A stretch of DNA of 64,000 bases. Origin: Micromonospora noduli. GTDB taxonomy: Bacteria; Actinomycetota; Actinomycetes; Mycobacteriales; Micromonosporaceae. Below are positions 1 through 9,937 of the stretch, one piece after another. A program made the position numbers and the translations under genes. Where the stretch lies: contig NZ_PYAK01000029.1 of the NCBI RefSeq assembly GCF_003264365.1, positions 1-64,000 of the forward strand, in the 5' to 3' direction. Below the pieces are notes generated by a model. That model saw only the letters and a list, made by a program, of their open reading frames with translations, did not search any database and had not been told where the DNA came from. The stretch's first letter is position 1; each line of letters starts with the position of its first letter.

Positions 1-943
1 CCTGTGCTCCATAGAGCAGGCCGGGACCGGTGCTCGCCGCAGCGGGCGCGCCGGCCGGCCCGGACAGCCCGACCAGCCCGGCGGCACCCCCGCCGAGCAG
101 CGCGCCGCCGACCAGTGGGTCGGCTCCGGCGAGGGAGGTGCCGCGGTCAGCGAGGTCGCTGCCAACGCCGATCGGAGCGGCGCCGACAGCCGGGCTGCCA
201 CCGGTGCCCGAGCCGACCTCGCCCGGCGTCGAACCGTCGCCCGGCAGTTGGGCAACCCGGTCGGGCGACGAGATGGTCGCGTCGCCGGTGTGCCCGGTGC
301 CAGCGCCGGTGTTGGGGCCGCCGGACACCCTGGCGATTGCCGAGACACTCTGTGGCGTCGTCGGATCCTTGCGGGCGGTGCTCGGAGTATCCGGGTCGGG
401 CGGGGGCGGTTCGACCACCCGGTCGTAGGCGGAGATCTCGTAACTGTTGGCCAGGCCGGCCACCAGGTTCACCATCCGCTGGTGGGCCTTCTCCTGCTCA
501 GCCTTGTCCTGCTGGTGACCTGCGATGCCCCCGACGATCAGACCGGTCAGGCCGAAGGCCGCGCCACCCTTGATCGCGCCGCCGATCGCCTTGTCGTTGT
601 CGTCGGTCTCCTCCGGGCTCTCGGCCTGCTTGTGGGCGGCGCGCAGATGGTCGGCCATCATGGTCAACCCCTGCTTGATGCCGGCCATCCCTTCGCCCAA
701 CGCGTCGGTGTGGGCGACGATCAGGCTGAGTCGCCGATGGAACTCCCGACCCGCCGAACCCGTCCACGTGTTGGCGAGCTTGTCGAGGTCGCCGCTCAGA
801 TCCCGGCCGAGGCCGTCGAGGACGCCCTTGAGTTCGGCCCACTGGGTGGCCACGCCCTCGATCTGCTCCGGCTTGCCCGCCATCAGGCCGTCGTACAGCT
901 GCTGGTGGCTGTTGCCCTGGTAACGCTGGGTGTATTCAGACAC
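1..943 (-). CDS. WXG100-headed ESX substrate-like protein, C-terminus cut by window edge
   Basis: Partial gene; the reading frame is open through position 2, so at least 314 residues are visible and the C-terminus lies outside. The start is GTG at 943, with AGGAGG about 7 bases upstream, and it overlaps the stop of the preceding gene (936-938). Residues 1-100 form a helical hairpin with a W-T-G turn near residue 58 (LANTWTGSAG), as in WXG100 proteins. A glycine-zipper-like stretch follows at about 112-135 (GGAIKGGAAFGLTGLIVGG). The rest is low-complexity Pro/Gly/Ala/Ser. Its place at the end of the eccB transcript suggests a large secreted substrate, comparable in architecture to PPE/EspB-like effectors. 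That role is inference; only the WXG100-like head is directly supported. Confidence 0.72.
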   Translation of the reverse strand, partial: MSEYTQRYQGNSHQQLYDGLMAGKPEQIEGVATQWAELKGVLDGLGRDLSGDLDKLANTWTGSAGREFHRRLSLIVAHTDALGEGMAGIKQGLTMMADHLRAAHKQAESPEETDDNDKAIGGAIKGGAAFGLTGLIVGGIAGHQQDKAEQEKAHQRMVNLVAGLANSYEISAYDRVVEPPPPDPDTPSTARKDPTTPQSVSAIARVSGGPNTGAGTGHTGDATISSPDRVAQLPGDGSTPGEVGSGTGGSPAVGAAPIGVGSDLADRGTSLAGADPLVGGALLGGGAAGLVGLSGPAGAPAAASTGPGLLYGAQ

Positions 944-1346
944 GCCCGTCCTCCTTCGGCTGAAACGCCCGGTCGACCGGGTTCAGCGCGGCGGTGACAT
1001 CGTCGGCGTTGGCCGCGTTACGCGCCTCGGCTGTGCGGTAGTTGCTCAGGATCGTGCTGGTCGCCTGCTGCGCCGCCAGCACCGCCTGCCGGATCCGTTC
1101 GGCCTGGTCGACATAGGACTGGTGCACCTCGCTGTAGCGACGCGCCTTGTCGGTGGCGTCGAAGAACGAGCCCAGCGCCGGAGGACGGCACTGCATCTCG
1201 GTGTTGAGCTTGCGCAGCACCGACTCGGCCTGGCTCAACCGCGACGCCAGGTGCTCGTGGAAGTCCTCAAGGGACAACAGGTCGACTTCCGTACGCCCGG
1301 CCATGGCAACATCCCCGTCGTTCTGGTTGACAACCGTCAGCGACAT
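936..1346 (-). CDS. Small helical ESX-associated protein (EspC/WXG100-like)
   Basis: About 136 residues, almost entirely predicted helix and free of membrane segments. It lies between eccB and the WXG100-headed gene and overlaps the latter by 8 bases (GTGTCTGA), so the two are probably translationally coupled. ATG at 1346 (MSLTVV) and ATG at 1304 (MAGRTEV) are both possible starts; neither has a strong ribosome site, and residues after MAGRTEV look like the conserved fold. Size and context suggest a heterodimer partner or export chaperone of the next protein, as for EspC/DUF2580-type T7SS targets. I see no WxG motif, so family membership is uncertain. Confidence 0.6.
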   Translation of the reverse strand: MSLTVVNQNDGDVAMAGRTEVDLLSLEDFHEHLASRLSQAESVLRKLNTEMQCRPPALGSFFDATDKARRYSEVHQSYVDQAERIRQAVLAAQQATSTILSNYRTAEARNAANADDVTAALNPVDRAFQPKEDGRV

Positions 1347-1392
1347 CCAGGTTAGTCCACCAGTGCGACTCCGGGCGACCCGCCGAAGCTGC

Positions 1393-3012
1393 TCAGCCGT
1401 CGGCGCCGGTCGATTCCGTGGACCCCCCGCCGGTCCCGCCGCTCGACGGGGTGCCACCGGCCGGACCCGAGGGTGTGGACCCCGACGGTGGCGCGGCGGA
1501 CGACGACCCCGACGGCGGCGCCGCGGACGGCGTGCCCGAGGGCGGCGCCGCGGATGGTGAGCCCGACCTCGGCGCGGCCGACGGTGGTGCGGACGGTGCC
1601 GGCCCGTCGGGAGCGAAGACGGCGAAGGCGTCCTCGCGGTCCAGGGTCGGCCCGGTCGGGATCAGCGCGAGCAGGGAGCCGGGCACCGCCAGCGGGGTGA
1701 TCCCGCCGTAGCCGAGCACGTCCAGTGTCGCCGCCGAGCCGAGCGGATACCGGATGCCCTGCGGGCTGATCAGGTAGATCGTCGACCCGGCGGCGCCGGT
1801 CCCGCTGGTCCCGGCGCCGGGCGAAGCCTGCGCGATGACACCCTTACCGCCGGGCAGCAGCACCGCCTCAGCGGTGCGTACGGCGTCGCGCCTGGTCTGG
1901 CGCACCGGCACCAGGCCCGGATCGCTGTCGGTCAACTCGGTCGGCACCCGGTCGAAGACCTCCAGGGTGGTGGTCGGCGGGCCGCCCGCGCTGCCCTTGC
2001 GGTACGTCGCGCATAGCGTGGTCTGACCGGGCTGGGCCGGGTAGAGGGCGGGCATCGTCGGAGGCACCCCCTCCTCCTCGATCCGCCGTTCCTCGAACGC
2101 CTCGCTGGCCTGGTTCGGGGTGATGTCGGTGATCCGACCGCCGTTGCTGACGAGCAGCAGAGCGGTGATCTCACTGATCGAGACGAGAGCGTCCCGGGTC
2201 AGCACGTAGTGCCGCCCGGCGGCCTTGAACACGGAACCGACGTCGTGCGACTGCCCGGCCACCTTGCGACTGCTGGGCTCGCCCTCACCGGGCAGCGACG
2301 GTCGGCGCAGCGGTGGCCCGGCCGGCACGGCGTTGAGCAGTTGCTGCCCGACCTGGAGTCGCTCGGTGCCGGCCATCCGCAGCGCCGTGATCGTGCGGGA
2401 CGGGTCGAGTAGCTGGAGCCGGGTGTTGTTGGTGACCAGGTACCGCTGGTCGTTCACCGAGACCAGCACCGCCCGGTCACCCAGCGGCGTGCCGCCGGGC
2501 AGCGCCCGGTCGATCACCAGTCGGGTGCTGGACCGCTGCCGGTCGACCGGGTCGGGCACGTCGCAGACCGACCAGGGCAGCCCGGTCAGCGACTTGCGGT
2601 CCGGCAGGGCGTCCGGTGCCCCGACGATGCCGACGGTGACGCCGCGGGGCCGGTCCCGCAGCGACGCCTGGGACATCGTCCGCACCTGGGCACTCGCGTC
2701 GTTCACGATGAGGCGCGCCGAGGTGTAGTTGAGCGTCGGGTGCAGCTTGCCCTCGATGAACACGTACGTCGCGCCGGTCTCCCGTTCGATGACCAGGGTC
2801 TGGTCGTCCAGCGGCGCCGCGCCACCGGTCAACTGGCCGTAGGCACCCACCCCGCCGAGCACGATGGCCGCGGTGAGGACACTGCCGAAGACGGCCATGC
2901 CGAGCCGCCGCATCGGCAGGTTGGTGGTCTCCGGATCGCCCGACAGCAAGGCGGAGACGATGCGGCGGGTGACGAAGCGGTACGCCTGCACCTGATCGCG
3001 GCGGGTCCGCAT
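1393..3012 (-). CDS. eccB: Type VII secretion core protein EccB
   Basis: 539 residues. The N-terminus (RDQVQAYRFVTRRIVSALLSGDPE) followed by a single membrane span at about 36-60 is characteristic of EccB. The large remainder is extracytoplasmic; in the family it forms the periplasmic part of the ESX pore complex. The last about 75 residues are a Pro/Ser/Ala/Gly tail with near-perfect repeats of SAAPPSG, which is unusual and possibly cell-wall spanning. It is the first gene of a minus-strand group with the two downstream ESX genes (gap of 46 or 88 bases). The 163-base divergent gap to eccE should hold both promoters. Confidence 0.93.
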   Translation of the reverse strand: MRTRRDQVQAYRFVTRRIVSALLSGDPETTNLPMRRLGMAVFGSVLTAAIVLGGVGAYGQLTGGAAPLDDQTLVIERETGATYVFIEGKLHPTLNYTSARLIVNDASAQVRTMSQASLRDRPRGVTVGIVGAPDALPDRKSLTGLPWSVCDVPDPVDRQRSSTRLVIDRALPGGTPLGDRAVLVSVNDQRYLVTNNTRLQLLDPSRTITALRMAGTERLQVGQQLLNAVPAGPPLRRPSLPGEGEPSSRKVAGQSHDVGSVFKAAGRHYVLTRDALVSISEITALLLVSNGGRITDITPNQASEAFEERRIEEEGVPPTMPALYPAQPGQTTLCATYRKGSAGGPPTTTLEVFDRVPTELTDSDPGLVPVRQTRRDAVRTAEAVLLPGGKGVIAQASPGAGTSGTGAAGSTIYLISPQGIRYPLGSAATLDVLGYGGITPLAVPGSLLALIPTGPTLDREDAFAVFAPDGPAPSAPPSAAPRSGSPSAAPPSGTPSAAPPSGSSSAAPPSGSTPSGPAGGTPSSGGTGGGSTESTGADG

Positions 3013-3175
3013 GACTTACCTCCGGCGGGGTGGATCCGCGACGATCAGGGTCGGGGTGCCGTCGCGGGCTTCCCTACGATAAGGGGCCGACGGTGGTTCC
3101 TTGGGACCACCGCTCGTGGCCGGCACCGGAGGAGACCCGGCGCAGAGTCGTACCGTGCAGGAGGGACAGTCAGCG

Positions 3176-4363
3176 ATGACGCAGGTTCAGGCGCCACCCG
3201 CCCGAGCGGTCACGGACCCTGTCGACGTTCCGGCCCGGCCGGTGCCCCCGGCCGAGCGGCCCGGCCGCGGGCGGGTCGGCCCCGTGCTGGTCGGGCAGCT
3301 CGTCGTACTGGAGTTGTGCGTGGTCGGCGTCTGGGCCGCCACGGCCGGACCCACCTGGGTGCTCGCTGCGGCGGGCGCCGCGGCGCTGCTGGTCGTCCTG
3401 GCGGCCTTCGCCCGTCGGGGTGGCCGCTGGTGGTTCGAGGACCTGCTGCTGCGCCGACGGTTGCGGCGACGCGGTGAGCGGGCGTCGGCCGCGCTGGCCA
3501 GTGGTACGGCGACCGACCCGAGGTTGGCTGCGCTCGCCCCTGAGCTGAGCGTCATCGAGCTGACCGACCGAGGCACCCGGCTCGGCATCGGGCGTGACGA
3601 CCAGGGCTGGTTCGCCGCCGTCGCCCTGCAGTCCGCGACCGGTGCGGCGGTCGGCTCCGTCGACGCCGCCGCGGTGGACCGCGCGCTGCAGGTGCTCGCG
3701 GACTTCAGCGCCCCGGTCTCCCGGGCCCAGGTCGTCGCGCACACGCTGGTCTGGTACCCGGCACCCGGTGCGCCGCCGGCGGCCCACCGGACCGTGTGGG
3801 TGGCGCTGCGGCTCACCGTCCGGGACGCCCGGGTCGAGGCGGTGAGCCGCGGCGGCGGGCTGACCGGCGTACACCGGACGGTGGCGGCCGGGATCGGCCG
3901 GCTCGGCAAGGCGCTGACGTCGGCGGGCCTGGCTCATCGCCCGCTGGGCCGGGAGGAGCTACGTGCGGCCATCGTCTCGGCCGCCGGTCTGGACCTGGTG
4001 CCCGAGGCGCCGGCAGAGAGTTGGAGTGGGCTGCGCGGCGGCGGCTGGACGCACCGCTGCATGGCTCTGCGGGGCCGCTTCGACGCGCCGCTCGGTCCGC
4101 TCGTGGACGCGATCACCGCGACCTCGGCGCCGTCGCACACGGTGGCCGTGACCGTCTCGTCGGACGGTCGGGTGGCGGCGCCGCTGCTGCGGGTCGCGGC
4201 GATGGACAACCACGTCGAGGCTCTGGTCAAGGTGGTTCGTGAGGTCGCCGGCCGGGTGGGCGCGTCGACCCGGCCGATGGACGGTCAGCATGCTCCGGGC
4301 GTCTACGCCACCGCTCCGGTCGCCTCGGCGCTGGGCGTCGCCACCGGTCCGCGGTCGCGCTGA
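3176..4363 (+). CDS. eccE: Type VII secretion core protein EccE
   Basis: 395 residues from the ATG at 3176, chosen over the upstream GTG because AGGAGGG sits 10 bases before it. A Pro-rich N-terminus is followed by two membrane helices at about 38-56 and 60-80 and then an Arg-rich stretch (RRGGRWWFEDLLLRRRLRRR), the usual EccE order. The soluble domain that follows packs peripherally on the EccB/C/D core in solved ESX complexes. It converges with eccD, whose stop is only 22 bases away. Confidence 0.88.
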   Translation: MTQVQAPPARAVTDPVDVPARPVPPAERPGRGRVGPVLVGQLVVLELCVVGVWAATAGPTWVLAAAGAAALLVVLAAFARRGGRWWFEDLLLRRRLRRRGERASAALASGTATDPRLAALAPELSVIELTDRGTRLGIGRDDQGWFAAVALQSATGAAVGSVDAAAVDRALQVLADFSAPVSRAQVVAHTLVWYPAPGAPPAAHRTVWVALRLTVRDARVEAVSRGGGLTGVHRTVAAGIGRLGKALTSAGLAHRPLGREELRAAIVSAAGLDLVPEAPAESWSGLRGGGWTHRCMALRGRFDAPLGPLVDAITATSAPSHTVAVTVSSDGRVAAPLLRVAAMDNHVEALVKVVREVAGRVGASTRPMDGQHAPGVYATAPVASALGVATGPRSR

Positions 4364-4385
4364 CCGGTGCGGCGACGGCACACGG

Positions 4386-5783
4386 TCAGGGTCGGAGGTT
4401 GACGATCCAGCCGTAGAGGCCGCAGACCCAGAAGGCGAGCGGCACCAACGAGATGATGAGCAGGATCTCGGCGATGTCGAGCAGGCGGCCCCAGACCGGC
4501 GAGATGCGCTTACCGGCGACGGTCAGACCGTAGATCAGGCTGATCACCGCGGCGAGCACCAGACCGCCCAGGATCAGGCCGAGCCGGACCGGCAGCGATC
4601 CACCGGCGAAGGTGGTCGCGGCGGCCAGGCCCAGGCCCACGGTGCCGGCCAGCAGCACCGGGGTGCGCTGGGCCCGGCCCAGGAGGGGGCGGGCCCGCAG
4701 CAGCGCCAGCAGGGCCAGCACCAGGCACAGCAGGACCGCGGGCAGGCGGCCGTCCAGGGCCAGCACGAGTTGCGCGCCCAGCACCAGCAGCGAGACCGTC
4801 CACAGCAGACCGGTCAGGAACTGGTCGGCGCGCTCACTCTGCTGGAGCACCTGCCGGCCGTCCACCGACTCGCTGTCGGTCTTCAGGTCCTCCGGGCCGG
4901 TCGGAATCGACGGCACCGGCAGCCGGGCCAGCCGGTAGGCCATCATCGGCAGCGCCGGCACCACGCCGAACGCGACCGCCGCGACCACCGCGGCGGAGGC
5001 CGCCGCGTCGAGGCTGAGGACCAGGCAGAGCACCGCGCCCAGGCCGGTCGCGGCCGCGACCCCGATCGCGGCGAAGAACAGGGGGTACCGGTCGCCGACC
5101 GCCAGCACGGCCACCGCGCCGGCCACCACCGCGGCGGTCGCCGCGAGCAGGACATGTGGACTGGCCAGGTCGGTCAGCGATCGATCGCCGGCGAGCAGCA
5201 GCAGGCCGCCGATGGCGGCGTGCACCAGGCCGACCAGGGCCAGCACCGAGCCGATGCCGCTGTCACCGGCGGCCCTGGACAGCACCGCCGCGCCCACCAG
5301 CAGCGCCACCGCGACCAGCAGCGCGGCCAGCGCGCCGGGCAGGTGCGGCGGACCGGCGAAGAGGGCGGCCAGCGCGCCGGCGCCGAGTGCCGCCGCCGCG
5401 AAGACCACAGCGAAGGAGCGGGTCGCGCCGACCTGCCAGGCGCCGGGGCGCTGGTTGGTCGCGGTGGCGACCGCGTCCACCACGTCGTCGAAGACGATCT
5501 CCGGCGCGGCATCGGACCGGGGGTTGAAGTACAGCACCTCACCGTCCCGGACGCTGAGCTGCGCGGCGGTACGACCACCGTCGAGGGGCGCACCGCCCAA
5601 CCGGGACAGTGCCCAGCCGCCGTGCCGCGCACCCTCGTCGGCCATGTCCTCACCGGCGTAGCGCAGCAGGGTGGGGAGCAGGTCGGCCAACGGCACGTCC
5701 GACGGCAGCGCCAGATCCATCCGGGTACGCGGAGCCACGATGGTGATCCGGCTGAGACCACCGGTCGCCGTCTTCGTCGCCAC
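4386..5783 (-). CDS. eccD: Type VII secretion membrane protein EccD
   Basis: 465 residues from GTG at 5783, which has GGAGG six bases upstream (revcomp of 5789-5793); a longer reading from 5849 has no such site. Residues 1-85 form a ubiquitin-like YukD domain (RITIVAPRTRMDLALPSDVP), followed by eleven hydrophobic segments, the count known for EccD, which lines the ESX membrane vestibule. A soluble linker separates segments 6 and 7 (about PSIPTGPEDLKTDSESVDGR). It is divergent from eccC across 166 bases. Confidence 0.92.
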   Translation of the reverse strand: MATKTATGGLSRITIVAPRTRMDLALPSDVPLADLLPTLLRYAGEDMADEGARHGGWALSRLGGAPLDGGRTAAQLSVRDGEVLYFNPRSDAAPEIVFDDVVDAVATATNQRPGAWQVGATRSFAVVFAAAALGAGALAALFAGPPHLPGALAALLVAVALLVGAAVLSRAAGDSGIGSVLALVGLVHAAIGGLLLLAGDRSLTDLASPHVLLAATAAVVAGAVAVLAVGDRYPLFFAAIGVAAATGLGAVLCLVLSLDAAASAAVVAAVAFGVVPALPMMAYRLARLPVPSIPTGPEDLKTDSESVDGRQVLQQSERADQFLTGLLWTVSLLVLGAQLVLALDGRLPAVLLCLVLALLALLRARPLLGRAQRTPVLLAGTVGLGLAAATTFAGGSLPVRLGLILGGLVLAAVISLIYGLTVAGKRISPVWGRLLDIAEILLIISLVPLAFWVCGLYGWIVNLRP

Positions 5784-5949
5784 AGTGGCCTCCAGGTGTG
5801 CGTCTGTGATCGGCTGGCTGGAATGCTGCGGTCCGGGTCCACCGCGCACACGGCAGATTACCTACGATGACGGCACGTACGATGCCCACCCGCGGGCGGT
5901 GTTCCGCGGGCCGCACGTCATCAGGGCCGCTTCTGGGGAGGAGACAGCC

Positions 5950-8900
5950 GTGAGCACTGTGGTGTTCCGCCGGCTCCCGCGTCAGCCGGGGCCGGCCTTA
6001 CCGCGCGGCGAGGTGCTGCTGGAGTCGCCTCCCGAGCTGCCCGAGCCGACGCCCCGCGGGATGGGGCAGCTGCTCATGATCCTGCCGATGTTCTGCGGGG
6101 TCGGCGCCATGGCGTTCCTCTACGCCGGCAAGGGCGGCGGCATGATGACCTACGTCGCCGGTGGTCTGTTCGGTGTCTCGATGCTCGGCATGGCGATCGG
6201 CTCGCTGGCGAACAGCGGCGGCAAGGACAAGGCCGAGCTGAACGCCGATCGCCGCGACTACATGCGCTACCTGGCGCAGATGCGCAAGCGCACCCGGCGT
6301 GCCGCCGAGCAGCAGCGGGCCGCGATGGCCTGGCGGCACCCGGAGCCCGACGCGCTCTGGTCGATCGCCGCCTCCCGGCGACTCTGGGAGCGACGGATCA
6401 CCGAGGACGACTTCGGCGAGACCCGGATCGCCCTCGGCCCGCAGCGGCTCGCCGTGGAGATCGTCCCACCGGAGACGAAGCCGGTGGAGGACCTGGAGCC
6501 GATGAGCGCCATCGCGCTTCGCCGGTTCGTCCGGGCACACTCCACTGTGCCCGACCTGCCCACGGCGCTGTCGGTGCGCGCGTTCAGCCGGGTGGTGCTG
6601 CGCGGCGACCGCGAGCCGGTGCTCGACCTGACCCGGGCGGCGCTGGGGCAGCTGGCCACCTTCCACGCACCGGACGACCTGGTGATCGCGGTGGTCGCCG
6701 CACCCGACCGGCAGTCGTCCTGGGGCTGGGTGAAGTGGCTGCCACACGCCCACCACAGCGGTCGTACGGACGCGGCCGGCGCGCGCCGGTTGGTCTTCGC
6801 CAGCCTGGCCGAGGCCGAGGCCGCGCTCGCCGCCGAGCTGGGCGGGCGGCCCCGGTTCGCGCCGGAGGCCAAACCGCTGACCACCGCCCCGCACCTGGTC
6901 GTGGTGATCGACGGCGGAGAGATCTCGCCGACCTGTCAGCTGATCGGCCCGGGGCTGCTCGGTGCCACAGTGATCGACCTCTCCGGGACGGTGCCGCGCG
7001 ACGCCGGCCGCTGGCTGCTCTGCCTCGACGTGAATGACGGAAGCTCACTCGACCTGGTCCGGGGCAGTTCGTCGTCGACGCTGGGTCGGCCCGACCGGCT
7101 CAGCGCCGAGGCCGCCGAGGGGCTGGCCCGACAGATCGCCCCCTTCCGGCTCTCCCAGCAGCAGACCGGCGGCGACGAGCCGCTGGCCCGCAGCACGGAG
7201 CTGCCGGACCTGCTCGGCGTCGGTGACGCCGCGGCGGTGGACGTGCAGAACACCTGGCGCCCGCGTGGGCACCGCGACCGGCTGCGCATCCCGCTCGGCG
7301 TCGGCCCGGACGGCAACGTGGTCGAGCTCGACTTCAAGGAGTCGGCGCACGAGGGCATGGGCCCGCACGGTCTGGTGATCGGTGCGACCGGCTCCGGCAA
7401 GAGCGAGCTGCTGCGTACGGTGGTGGCCGCGTTGGCGGTGACCCACTCGTCGGAGGAACTGAACTTCGTCCTTGTCGACTTCAAGGGCGGCGCGACCTTC
7501 GCCTCGCTGGAGGCGCTGCCGCACACCAGCGCGGTGATCACCAACCTGGCCGACGAGCTGCCGTTGGTCGACCGGATGCGCGACGCGCTCGCCGGCGAGA
7601 TGGTGCGCCGGCAGGAGCTGCTGCGGGCGGCCGGCAACTACGTCTCCCGGTTCGAGTACGAGAAGGCGCGCTCGGCCGGTGAGCCGCTGGCGCCGATGCC
7701 CAGCTTGTTGATCATCTGTGACGAGTTCAGCGAACTGCTCGCCGCCAAACCGGACTTCATCGACCTGTTCGTGATGATCGGCCGGTTGGGTCGGTCCCTC
7801 GGCGTGCACCTGCTGCTGGCCAGCCAACGCCTCGAAGAGGGCAAGCTGCGGGGCCTCGACACGCACCTGTCGTACCGGATCGGTCTGCGGACGTTCTCCG
7901 CTGTGGAGAGCCGGATCGTGCTCGGCGTTCCGGACGCGTACGAGCTGCCGAACGCGCCGGGCCACGGCTACCTGAAGACGGACACCAGCACCATGCTGCG
8001 GTTCCGGGCCGCGTACGTGTCGGGGGCGTACCGGGCGCCGGGGCAGCAGGCCTCCGCCTCGCAGGCGCTGGTGCAGCGGCGGATCGTGCCGTACGGCCTC
8101 GACTTCGTTCCGGTGCAGGTCCCGCAGGCGCCGGTGGCCACCGCCCCGGAGCCGGAGCAGCCGGCCGACGGCAAGGCCGTGGCGATGCTCGACGTGCTGA
8201 TCGACCAGCTCAAGGGTCGGGGCCGGCCGGCGCACCAGGTGTGGTTGCCGCCGCTTGCCGATCCGCCGGGTCTGGGTGAGCTGCTCGGCCCGCTGGCGGT
8301 CGACCCGACCTACGGGCTGTGCACCGCCTCCTGGCCCGGGCGTGGGCGACTGACAGTGCCGGTCGGTGTGGTGGACCGCCCCTACGAGCAGCGCCGGGAC
8401 CCGATGATGGTCGAGCTGGCCGGCGCGGGCGGCAACGTGGTCATCGTCGGTCGGTCGATGAGTGGCAAGAGCACGATGTTGCGTACGCTGCTGGCCTCGC
8501 TGGCGCTGACGCACACGCCACGGGAGGTGCAGTTCTTCTGCCTGGACTTCGGCGGGGGCGCGCTGCGCAGCATGGAGCGGTTGCCGCACCTGGCGGGGGT
8601 GGCGGGTCGGCGCGACGTTGAGGCGGTCCGCCGGACGGTGGCCGAGGTGGTCGCCATCCTGGACGAGCGGGAGGCTCGTTTCGCCCAGCACGGCATCGAC
8701 TCGGTGGCGAGTTACCGCCGTCGCCGGGCCGCCGGCGAGTTCGCCGACGACCCGTTCGGCGACGTGTTCCTGGTGGTGGACGGGTGGAACACCCTGCGCC
8801 AGGAGTACGAGGAGCTGGAGCAGACCATCACCACGTTGGCCAACCGGGGCCTCGGCTTCGGTGTGCACGTGGTGCTCACCGCCGTCCGGTGGGCGGAGAT

Positions 8901-9915
8901 CCGGATCAACATGCGGGATCTGCTCGGCACCAAGTTGGAGCTGCGCCTCGGCGACGCGTCGGAGTCCGAGATCGACCGCCGCGCGGCGAACAACGTGCCG
9001 GAGAAGTCGCCCGGTCGTGGCCTGACCCGGGACAAGCTGCACTTCCTCACCGCCATCTCGCGGATCGACGGCCGTCGCGACATCGACGATCTGAGCGAGG
9101 CCTCTCTGTCCCTGGCCGGGCACGTGGCGGCGAACTGGCCGGGTCGCCCGGCGCCGAAGGTGCGGTTGCTGCCGCGCCGGCTGCCGGTGGCGGAGCTGGC
9201 CCGGATCATCGACCGCTCGGCGCCCGGTCTCCCGATCGGTGTCAACGAGTCGGCACTCGCGCCGGTCTACCTGGATCTGGCCAACGAGCCGCACCTGACG
9301 GTCTTCGGCGACGCGGAGTGCGGCAAGACCAACCTGCTGCGCCTGATCGCCCGGGGGATCACCGAGCGGTACACGCCGGCGCAGGCCCGGCTGGTGATCG
9401 CTGACTACCGGCGTGGCCTGCTGGGGGCGGTGGAGGGTGACCACCTGCTCGACTACGCCCCGTCGAACCAGGCGTTCGCTCAGGGGCTCGCGTCGATCCG
9501 CAGCGCGCTGTCCAACCGTCTGCCCGGCCCGGACGTGACCACCGCCCAGCTGCGTGATCGGAGCTGGTGGAAGGGTCCGGACCTGTACATCCTGGTGGAC
9601 GACTACGACCTGGTGGCCTCGGGCGGCAGCAACCCGCTGAGCGCCCTGCACGAGCTGTTGCCGCAGGCCCGCGACATCGGTCTGCACCTGATCGTCACGC
9701 GCCGCGTCGGTGGTGTGTCCAGGGCGCTGTACGAGCCGGTGCTGCAACGGCTTCGCGAGTTGGACTCGCCGGGCCTGCTGATGTCCGGAAACCGGGAGGA
9801 GGGCGCGGTCTTCGGCACGTTGCGGCCGAGCCCGCAGCCGCCCGGCCGGGGCACCCTGGTTCGCCGTCGCGATGGCCAGCAGCTGATTCAGACCGCCTGG
9901 TCCGAGCCAACCTGA
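5950..9915 (+). CDS. eccC: Type VII secretion motor ATPase EccC (single-chain FtsK/SpoIIIE type)
   Basis: 1321 residues from GTG at 5950 with GGGGAGGAG just upstream. Two membrane spans at about 35-55 and 63-85 precede a DUF/stalk region and three FtsK/SpoIIIE-type ATPase domains. Their P-loops are GATGSGKS near residue 478, GRSMSGKS near 835 and GDAECGKT near 1120. EccC is the ESX motor that recognises WXG100 signals and powers export. Here it is one polypeptide, unlike the split EccCa/EccCb of mycobacterial ESX-1. The two WXG100 genes follow on the same strand 204 bases downstream. Confidence 0.95.
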   Translation: MSTVVFRRLPRQPGPALPRGEVLLESPPELPEPTPRGMGQLLMILPMFCGVGAMAFLYAGKGGGMMTYVAGGLFGVSMLGMAIGSLANSGGKDKAELNADRRDYMRYLAQMRKRTRRAAEQQRAAMAWRHPEPDALWSIAASRRLWERRITEDDFGETRIALGPQRLAVEIVPPETKPVEDLEPMSAIALRRFVRAHSTVPDLPTALSVRAFSRVVLRGDREPVLDLTRAALGQLATFHAPDDLVIAVVAAPDRQSSWGWVKWLPHAHHSGRTDAAGARRLVFASLAEAEAALAAELGGRPRFAPEAKPLTTAPHLVVVIDGGEISPTCQLIGPGLLGATVIDLSGTVPRDAGRWLLCLDVNDGSSLDLVRGSSSSTLGRPDRLSAEAAEGLARQIAPFRLSQQQTGGDEPLARSTELPDLLGVGDAAAVDVQNTWRPRGHRDRLRIPLGVGPDGNVVELDFKESAHEGMGPHGLVIGATGSGKSELLRTVVAALAVTHSSEELNFVLVDFKGGATFASLEALPHTSAVITNLADELPLVDRMRDALAGEMVRRQELLRAAGNYVSRFEYEKARSAGEPLAPMPSLLIICDEFSELLAAKPDFIDLFVMIGRLGRSLGVHLLLASQRLEEGKLRGLDTHLSYRIGLRTFSAVESRIVLGVPDAYELPNAPGHGYLKTDTSTMLRFRAAYVSGAYRAPGQQASASQALVQRRIVPYGLDFVPVQVPQAPVATAPEPEQPADGKAVAMLDVLIDQLKGRGRPAHQVWLPPLADPPGLGELLGPLAVDPTYGLCTASWPGRGRLTVPVGVVDRPYEQRRDPMMVELAGAGGNVVIVGRSMSGKSTMLRTLLASLALTHTPREVQFFCLDFGGGALRSMERLPHLAGVAGRRDVEAVRRTVAEVVAILDEREARFAQHGIDSVASYRRRRAAGEFADDPFGDVFLVVDGWNTLRQEYEELEQTITTLANRGLGFGVHVVLTAVRWAEIRINMRDLLGTKLELRLGDASESEIDRRAANNVPEKSPGRGLTRDKLHFLTAISRIDGRRDIDDLSEASLSLAGHVAANWPGRPAPKVRLLPRRLPVAELARIIDRSAPGLPIGVNESALAPVYLDLANEPHLTVFGDAECGKTNLLRLIARGITERYTPAQARLVIADYRRGLLGAVEGDHLLDYAPSNQAFAQGLASIRSALSNRLPGPDVTTAQLRDRSWWKGPDLYILVDDYDLVASGGSNPLSALHELLPQARDIGLHLIVTRRVGGVSRALYEPVLQRLRELDSPGLLMSGNREEGAVFGTLRPSPQPPGRGTLVRRRDGQQLIQTAWSEPT

Positions 9916-9937
9916 GCGCTGTCGGTCGTTCGGTAGG

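Noticed and set aside
1460..1600. Short direct repeats that might be a CRISPR or microsatellite locus
   Set aside because: They are in frame with, and encode, the SAAPPSG repeats of the EccB tail; no spacers.
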